In this document: positions 57,816 to 64,000 of the stretch, piece by piece
How positions within the stretch are numbered: position 1 is the stretch's first letter
Layout: every line of letters begins with the position of its first letter
DNA from: Tetrapyrgos nigripes
Taxonomy: Eukaryota; Basidiomycota; Agaricomycetes; Agaricales; Campanellaceae
Length of the DNA: 64,000 nucleotides
Direction of reading: 5' to 3'
Assembly (NCBI GenBank): GCA_013368315.1
Contig: JAACJM010000039.1
Span: 489,022-553,021, forward strand
Notes under the pieces: model-generated
The model's input: only the letters and a program-made list of their open reading frames with translations
What the model was told of the DNA's origin: nothing
Databases searched by the model: none
Program-made: the position numbers and the translations under genes

Positions 57816-60806
57816 CAGTATTTCACCACTGAGCGATACACCAAAAACGAACACGTCATGGCACAGCGGTTTGAGAGCAAATATACAGGAGTTAAGGACA
57901 TTATAAGGTACTCTACTATCCAAAGTATATACATGTAAAATTACTAGTGATTATGGTACATATGTCAGGAGATATGCGTAGTGCGAGTAAGAAACCACAA
58001 AACCGGCTTTTCTGGGTCACCGATACACCTGTCACGTCGGGTCACAAGTATGCGTGACAGGTGTCACACCCAGTAGTTCATCAGTTGTTGTTGTCGTTGC
58101 TGGACAGCTCGTCCTCGTTAACAACTATCTCTTCATAGCCATCATCAGGCTCTGGTACTTTCTTGATTTTCGGCCTGGGAACTGCTGGTTCCAGTGCATA
58201 TTCTGCATCCTTTGCCTTCGGCTTTGGATGACTCTGTTCCCAGTCTTTCAGCTTCACTTGTCGACTTTTTGCATCAGCTCTCTCCTTCTTCCACTCCAAA
58301 ACAGCCTCATTAAGTGCTTCCTTTCACTTCTCATTTCTTCCCTTCCTTTCCCCTTTTTCCTGCTCCCAAATCACAATTTCCTGAGCCTGCTTCTCCTTTG
58401 CTGCCTTCCTTTCTCTTTTCTTCTGTTCTTCTTCCTTCTGTGCCTCTTCGTGTTCCACAACCTTTTTAAAATGCTCATCACCAGTCATAAGGACAGGCAA
58501 TCCTTCACTTGCAAGCCATCCTTTTTTTCGTTTTCCTCTCTCCTCCTTCGCCAACAGTTTCTTGCACAACTGACCACAATACATTTGTTGCAGCACACCA
58601 GTAGCCTGCGTTTGCAGTGCTTGTTCCTTGTAGGCCTCGGATTTTCCATGGAGAACCAGTATGGCATCGCTCAGCTCCTTCTCTGCATTTGTCACTGGCT
58701 CTCACTCCAAGAGTTTTGCAATATTCCCCGTTGGACGTAACTTCACAGGAGAAATAGTAGCCGTTCGAAGTTCAGGTGGCTCTGCTGATGGTTTGATAGG
58801 GGAGGATGAGACGAGAAAACCGAGTTCTGAATCACGGAGCTCGGAGACGGCGGATCGCACTCGACGATGGCGGTTGGGGGAAATGAATTGGCTGCAGCTT
58901 GATGAAGGTGCATCCTCCTCCAGCTCTTCTTCCATCTCACTTCTTTCCTCTATGGCAGGTAGAGGCTGTATCGCGTCTATCATCAAGTCTCGCACGATCT
59001 TCACAGGAGCTGATGGTTCTATGGGGGTAAAGGCTTTCCATGACGTGTCCTTGCTTGGCGCCAGCATGTCCTCAGTAATGACAGTAGGGTCCACCGGCCA
59101 TAATCCTGTCTTTCGAAATCCCATTTTCACAGGTCTTCAGTGACTGAGCCCAGCTGTGCCCGGCCCCATATCAACGCAAATGTATCCTTGTTGAGTTGTT
59201 TTCCCGTCTCTCTATAATGCTTGTCATGTTCTTCACCAAATGCTTTCTTCAAGGGACTGAAGACGACAACATCGAGAGCCGAGTAGATGTGAGTACCGTG
59301 GGCGACATATGCAGGAACATGAATACGATTTTCTCAGCAGTACTTCAGGAATGCTCGGGAACAGTGGGAAACATGGCTGTCGACAGTAAGAGAGCGGTAG
59401 TGTCCATTTGCTTTTGCACATGTGTGAAGGTTGAAGTGTTTTGCCCAAGCAACACCAATCTGGTTAGTGACCCAACCTTTCTTGGAGTATCCGACACTAA
59501 ATCCATCAGCATATGTCAGACTGTGATTGGATAGGACACAAGTACCTTGCGTTAGCTGGATTTCCATCAAGCCACGACACGCCATAAGCTTTGGCCTTGA
59601 AAATGATGATTGGTGGCACAACTGTTCTGTCTGCACAGATACAGAAAATGATTGTCGTTATTTCCCTTCCTCCCCCTCTATTTTGGTACTGCATCTTCTT
59701 TCCTTTCCTTCCAATAACCTTCTTTTCGTACTCCACTTTGCTCTGTCACTCCGATCTCATCCATGGTATAGACATTTTTTGGATCCAGTGGCTCTCCATT
59801 ATTCCCAGACTCTGCCAGATTACCAATGATACAAAAATAAAGTTTGTTGTTCGCAGGGTTCACGGCTTGTCCACGGAGAGTATCTAGTGTGGCGGCATGG
59901 TATGTATGGAGGCAGTTGGAGTGCTTTTCGATGAAACGAGCAGGCCAGTTCTTGCCGACACCTGGAAAAGTTGGTAATCGTGCCTTGATTATCTCGTTTG
60001 CATGCTCTGCAAGACGTGCCTGATCTAGAGGGTGCCCCCATTCCGCACATTCTATTGCAAACTCGATAATCTGGTCAGCCTCCACTGCATTAATCCAGCT
60101 CTTGGCTGCATTGGACTCTGCACGGAGAACACGACCATTGACCATGGCACGAAGTGTAGCATGGCTCAAGGGTATGTTTACACCAGTTTCCCGACGATAC
60201 TTGGCGGAAATCTGGGTACAGACAGTTCGGAAACCTGCAGGTGATTTCTCACCAGTTTGACCTTGCAGTTCCTGGTAGTGAGCAAGGGCACAGATGTAAA
60301 GCTTGTTCTTCTCTTCTGTGTCATTTTGTGCACGTTTGGTTAAAGATAGCGCATGCCGGCCCATTCAAAGGAGAAGAAGTCGAGAAGCAGGCCAAAAAAG
60401 TCGCGTTGGCCTTGTGTGACATGTGACATGAACTGTCAGTGTGACTTGTCACAGCTAACTCTGACAGACACATCTTGGGCTTCTACCAGGGCTATTGGCA
60501 GACTACGCAACCTGGATGCCTGTGGTACACTACTAGAATGCCTCTGTCATATTACTTGATATGAGCCTGCCCACTCTCGTTCTCTTACAATCTGCAAGAT
60601 ATATTTTTGGATCTGTACGTAAATTTAACGAAATCACCCCTCCTTAAGCAGTCTACCAGGGAACGGACAGTTTGAAGTGGTACGACTATGTCTCTCAGCT
60701 ATACATACATATATGAGACCTTGTTTGAGCCCTGGGTAGCCTCAGTCACAAAATAAACTACAGTGTATCGGTGAGTGGTGGTGTATCGCTCAGTGGTGAA
60801 ATACTG
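57816..60806 (-). mobile_element. Pogo/Fot1-like DNA transposon with matching TIRs and TA duplication
   Basis: The left end CAGTATTTCACCACTGAGCG matches the right end inverted over at least 28 bases, continuing GATACACCA. TA flanks it at 57814-57815 and 60807-60808. The 2991-base interior holds one minus-strand transposase gene. The TIRs are identical over their first 28 bases, which suggests a fairly recent insertion. Confidence 0.92.
58081..60364 (-). pseudogene. Pogo/Fot1 transposase (CENP-B/Tc5-type HTH plus DDE_1), frameshifted
   Basis: The N-terminus from Met 60364 has a helix-turn-helix (TGVNIPLSHATLRAMVNG), then the Tc5-type DNA-binding domain (DQARLAEHANEIIKARLP ... GVGKNWPARFIEKHS; residues 110-170). 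The DDE domain shows YTMDEIGV (first Asp, about 59765), ADRTVVPPIIIFKAK, LTVDSHVSH (second Asp, about 59380) and YSALDVVVFSPLKKAF (third Asp, about 59280). FRKTGLWPVDPTVI follows at about 59115, then a long Glu/Lys-rich coiled-coil tail to 58081. The frame changes near 59745, 59540 and 59140, and TGA stops occur at 58702-58704 and 58324-58326. The copy is probably inactive though recognisable throughout. Confidence 0.87.
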
Positions 60807-60808
60807 TA

Positions 60809-61225
60809 GTTACAGGCTATAAGTATCTAACTCTTGATTCACTAAGCTAAAACCTTTGTAGAGGATGCACAAGTGCGTGTTCATTCTGCCTCTGAGCAAT
60901 GGACTCAAGATGCTGGTCAACTGCCGGATACTTAATACTCTCACGCTTCACTTCATATTGCGGACTCAGTTCTTTCTCGGACTGTTGCGCCACAGGCGTG
61001 CAATATTGTTCTTGGACTTGTACTGCATTTTTACGTTGAATCATTTGCGACATGAGTCATGACCAACACCAACAGTGTAGAGAATGCCTCCACAGTACGT
61101 TCCTCTCTCTTTGCATGTTGTATTCTCATTAAATTCCATGGACAGCCCAATATGTTCGTCTGAGACCAGGAGCTCGTATGTGCATTGACTTTCACTGACC
61201 TTTCTTTCAGTGCAAACTCTGACAT
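60809..61225 (-). other. Possible upstream exons of the gene at 56933-57812
   Basis: On the minus strand a Gln/Glu-rich frame (61053-60847) and, just upstream, a Cys-containing frame reading ENTTCKERGTYCGGILYTVG (about 61170-61060) look exon-like. If they belong with 56933-57812, the Pogo element sits in an intron of one gene. Splice junctions could not be fixed. Confidence 0.25.
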
Positions 61226-62267
61226 ATTATTGTAGGGTTAATTATCACTACACCCTCTGTGAACAATCCAGCACCACGTAGACCCACAGAATGGAAGAAA
61301 GACAAACCAATGCCTCTCTGGGACTCAGACTTGGACGACGAAGATCCAGTACCAAGTAAACCTGCACCACATAAACAGGCATCAGACAATGAATGGAAGG
61401 AAGGCGAACAGATACCTCTCTGGGACTCAGACTCAGACAACGACCCAGAGATAAAGGAAGACGTATACAAACACAAACCAGTGGCACATTCGGAGATGCT
61501 GCCAGGTACGTTTGTAGATTTGATATTCATACTTGTCTCTATCAACAGTATCCTTATGTATTGAGCCTGGTCTAAGGTTCCCTCCGTCTCTGATCTGGCG
61601 TCAAGTTGGCCTAATGATGATCAGAATATTCCTGTGTTTGCTGTGACGCGAGGTTGGCAGGTTGGGATATTTGTTTCATGGTATGTCTACTATGCCCAAA
61701 ATGAAACAATTTCTTATTATCTATCATGACAGGAAAACTACTCAACATTTTGTGAGCTATGTGTATGCTCCAATGTACAAGAAGTGTCCATCGCTTGCCA
61801 CAGCGATTGAGTGGTGGACTCAGTGTCTCAACGAAAAGGACAAGGAGTTGTGTCCAAAGGTATTAGAGCATTTGATGACCGCTCCCCCTTGCCCTATCAT
61901 ACCTCAGACTGCTATGTGGGCTGGGGACTCTCTCATTGTTGAGTCTAGTGAAGGCTTGGATCTAGGTTCTCATTCAGGGTTGGCTAAACTGACCCCTGCT
62001 CATGGACCCACCACATCAGGCCTTTATTCAGTTCCTACTTCGGCACCCACCACACCTCATTCAACTCATACCGCTGATTTTTCAACTCCGACTGCTCAGG
62101 CGCTGGTTACACCTCGTTCCAGTTGTGTCCTTATCCACATTCACGAGTCGGATTCTGAAACCAATGATGAGTATGGCCAACATTTTGACAGTAACTTCAG
62201 TGTTTCAGAGCTGGCGGATCTGGACCAGGCTGAGCAGAATGAGCTTTCAAAGTATATAGCCTCATAG
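61200..62267 (+). CDS. Intron-containing gene with RNase H1 N-terminal (viroplasmin)-like fold
   Basis: A plus-strand gene. After an acceptor-like TTATTGTAG near 61234, an exon (to about 61505) carries two similar acidic blocks: EWKKDKPMPLWDSD and EWKEGEQIPLWDSD. After introns, FAVTRGWQVGIFVSW at about 61625-61678 is split by a 50-base intron (GTATGT to TGACAG) from KTTQHFVSYVYAPMYKKCPSLATAIEWW. This is the pattern of the small RNase H1 N-terminal / caulimovirus viroplasmin domain that binds RNA-DNA hybrids, with GWQVGIF, then SW, then a YK-type segment. The long C-terminal exon is Thr/Pro/Ser-rich with an acidic end and stops at 62267. The start is not certain. Many basidiomycete genes carry this domain without RNase H, and their role is unknown. 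Confidence 0.5.
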
Positions 62268-62795
62268 TTATTGTAAATCTGTACCCTTACCTGTCAATTC
62301 GAAAATTTTTTCTGACAGTCTACATCTTAAATAATTGGACATTTAGGAGTGTGGAACATTGTGACCACGTCTTCTGACCAATTGGAATCTTCTTACCAAT
62401 TGGATTGTGGCTGAATGAAAAAGCAGCCGTACACTCAGGCCACTCACCCGTGCAAATGTACAGGGTCATCCTATTGTGGCAACTAGGTAGGAGATACAAA
62501 AATTTGTACATTGACGAGTTTTGAGGCTACCATACCAGAGAAAAACTGAAACATGAATTATTTTGTAGATACTAAGTACGTGGACCTCTTAATTACCTCT
62601 GAGAAAGAGGGGAGAAAAAAAAAAAGGAGGAATTTCACCGAAACCCACACCCTCCTGAAAAAAAGTACTCCGATAAAATTACATTGCTAATGCGATCTAG
62701 ATTTCAGGCTAAATCAATCAGATTCAGGACCATGATAAAAACCATCCACCTACTGTGGATAGGTCACTGTTGCCCACTTTTTTGCCCTCTCAGCC
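62268..62795. other. Intergenic region
   Basis: AT-rich, with an A12 tract near 62618. A 63-residue minus-strand frame (62320-62511) has no support. It probably holds the terminator of the preceding gene and the promoter of the next. Confidence 0.4.
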
Positions 62796-64000
62796 TTGAC
62801 TTTTTTAATATCTTCTAATCCTGGTTCATTTAAAGGCAAACGGCTCACATTCCTCGAGTCCCAGAGAGCAGCTTATGCTCAGGCATGCCTCAGCAACTCC
62901 TCAAAGGAAATGCGAGACAAGATCATTCTCGCTTTTCTCCACCGTTTTCCTCCCAAATACGACGACACTTGGGAACCAACAGACAAGCAACTGGGTGTGG
63001 TAGATGACAACTCACCTATAGGCAACAATTCAAATCCCAATCTGGACGCGATGACTGACGAGGAACGCCAGGAATTTAATTTGCAGGAGAAGAAGGTTAA
63101 GGATCGCGAGGATAAACTAAAAGGGGTAAGTGGTCATCCCTATGTGATGTCACGTGTTGTCACACTGACATGCCAATCCATTTGACTCAGCAAATTGGTT
63201 GCTGGCTGGAATATCGTTGACAGAATAAAGATAACCCTGATTGTGCCAAAAACATCAAGGCTAAGGGAAAAGGCAAGAGCAACATCAATGATGACGTCTT
63301 TACTCGTGTCCTTCAAGCAGTTACTGGTGACTCCCTTGCCAAACCTTGAAAACAATGTGCCTCAAAGTACTGGTTGTCCCAGAATCCTGATGAGTTCTAT
63401 GCTAAGTATAGCAAGATCCTCGATGATTGGCGTAATGGGAAGGTCAGGAGCTTGGACGATAAAGTGTTTCCAGCTAATTCATGGCGTGATGTACTCAAGA
63501 AGCACTGGGCCACTTATCAGCAGAGGATCAAAGGATATGGGATGAGAAGGCAAAAGACGCACATGCGAAAGCACTTGAGAAGTATGATGAGGATATCATG
63601 GCAGGTGTATCTGACGCACCAGTTGATAGACAATTGTACGTGTCCTCCTGTTTTGGTTTATACCTGAAGGGGACTAATGGAATTATAAATAGGGCAATCA
63701 ATCGTCTTGCAGGATTCCTGCTCCCAATTATTGGTGCATGCAGTGAAGCCACAGGCTTCCAAATCACTGTCATCGCAGGTGGACTGGAACCTGCAGACGC
63801 AGGACGTCTGAATATTATCAGGTACATATGTTGTCCGAAAATTACCTCTGCTTGTTTCCTGACAAGTCTCATGTATGTAGTGTTCATTCAGAGATTGCAA
63901 TCGGCGCCGCTTTATCTATGATGCGCACTGCATACAAGGAAAAGGTCTTACCTATATTCAGTGACTATCTTAAACAATGTTACAGTAAGTATTGGTCAAT
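62796..64000 (+). pseudogene. Multi-copy basidiomycete hypothetical gene, runs off the right edge, two internal stops
   Basis: The first visible exon (about 62820-63123) reads NPGSFKGKRLTFLESQRAAY, then WEPTDKQLG, and ends before a GTAAGT intron of about 65 bases. The next exon (63190-63640) has QIGCWLEYR, SKYWLSQNPDEFYAKYSKIL, HWATYQQRIKG and a charged helix. After another intron the last exons read INRLAGFLLPIIGACSEATG and ITVIAGGLEPADAGRLNI (63690-63825) and KEKVLPIFSDYLKQCYS near the edge. The order (NPG start, helical RNA/DNA-binding-like middle, ATG..GGLEPADAG) is familiar from repeated agaricomycete hypothetical proteins with no known function. TGA at 63218-63220 and 63347-63349 interrupt it where Arg would fit. 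Confidence 0.55.

Noticed and set aside
58054..58740. A 228-residue plus-strand membrane-like frame
   Set aside because: It is antisense to the Lys/Glu-rich tail of the Pogo transposase; the hydrophobic look comes from reverse-complemented Glu/Lys codons.

Overview
The window looks like a transposon-dense island from a filamentous basidiomycete, probably an agaricomycete. The evidence is indirect: short introns of about 45-70 bases with GTRNGT donors and CAG/TAG acceptors, transposase families typical of Agaricomycetes (KDZ with a CxC2-type cysteine cluster, hAT with a BED finger, Pogo/Fot1 with a Tc5-type helix-turn-helix), chromodomain Ty3 retroelements, and fragments of multi-copy basidiomycete gene families. 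I see no clear single-copy housekeeping gene.

Layout. 1-5895: a Ty3 chromodomain element entering from the left, lacking reverse transcriptase, with an inverted-repeat element and a reversed solo LTR inserted in it. 5900-9290: two unrelated minisatellite arrays with a tRNA-like sequence between them. 9290-11220: unassigned. About 11220-22050: a large element with inverted arms of about 1 kb or more (called the arm element here). It carries a decayed, coiled-coil-led gene and has itself received a 138-base foldback MITE and a full-length hAT element with a perfect 8-base target duplication. A recent 460-base tandem duplication copies the hAT end. 22138-23025: a deletion derivative of a Pogo element. 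23446-30112: stacked LTRs and a gag-pol relic carrying a non-autonomous hAT derivative and a second copy of the arm sequence. 30113-34700: a decayed intron-containing gene and unassigned DNA. 34701-39085: two Ty3 relics joined head to tail. 39090-48320: mostly unassigned DNA, one longer intron-containing gene (about 42790-43800), and a duplicated LTR-like block next to another gene fragment. 48323-51430: a minus-strand copy of the first Ty3 family, retaining RT to chromodomain. 51440-56350: a KDZ transposase gene with subterminal repeats on one side. 56930-61225: a Pogo/Fot1 element with matching TIRs and TA duplication, apparently inside a minus-strand gene. 61200-64000: two plus-strand intron-containing genes, the last running off the window.

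How the parts relate. The intact hAT (11655-15037) and its short derivative (26920-27525) share both ends and both have perfect 8-base duplications, so they look like an autonomous/non-autonomous pair. The Pogo element at 57816 and the derivative at 22138 form a similar but older pair. Many older genes carry in-frame TGA stops where arginine would fit, which suggests C-to-T decay at CpG sites. The hAT transposase lacks such stops and appears to be the youngest and best preserved mobile gene here.
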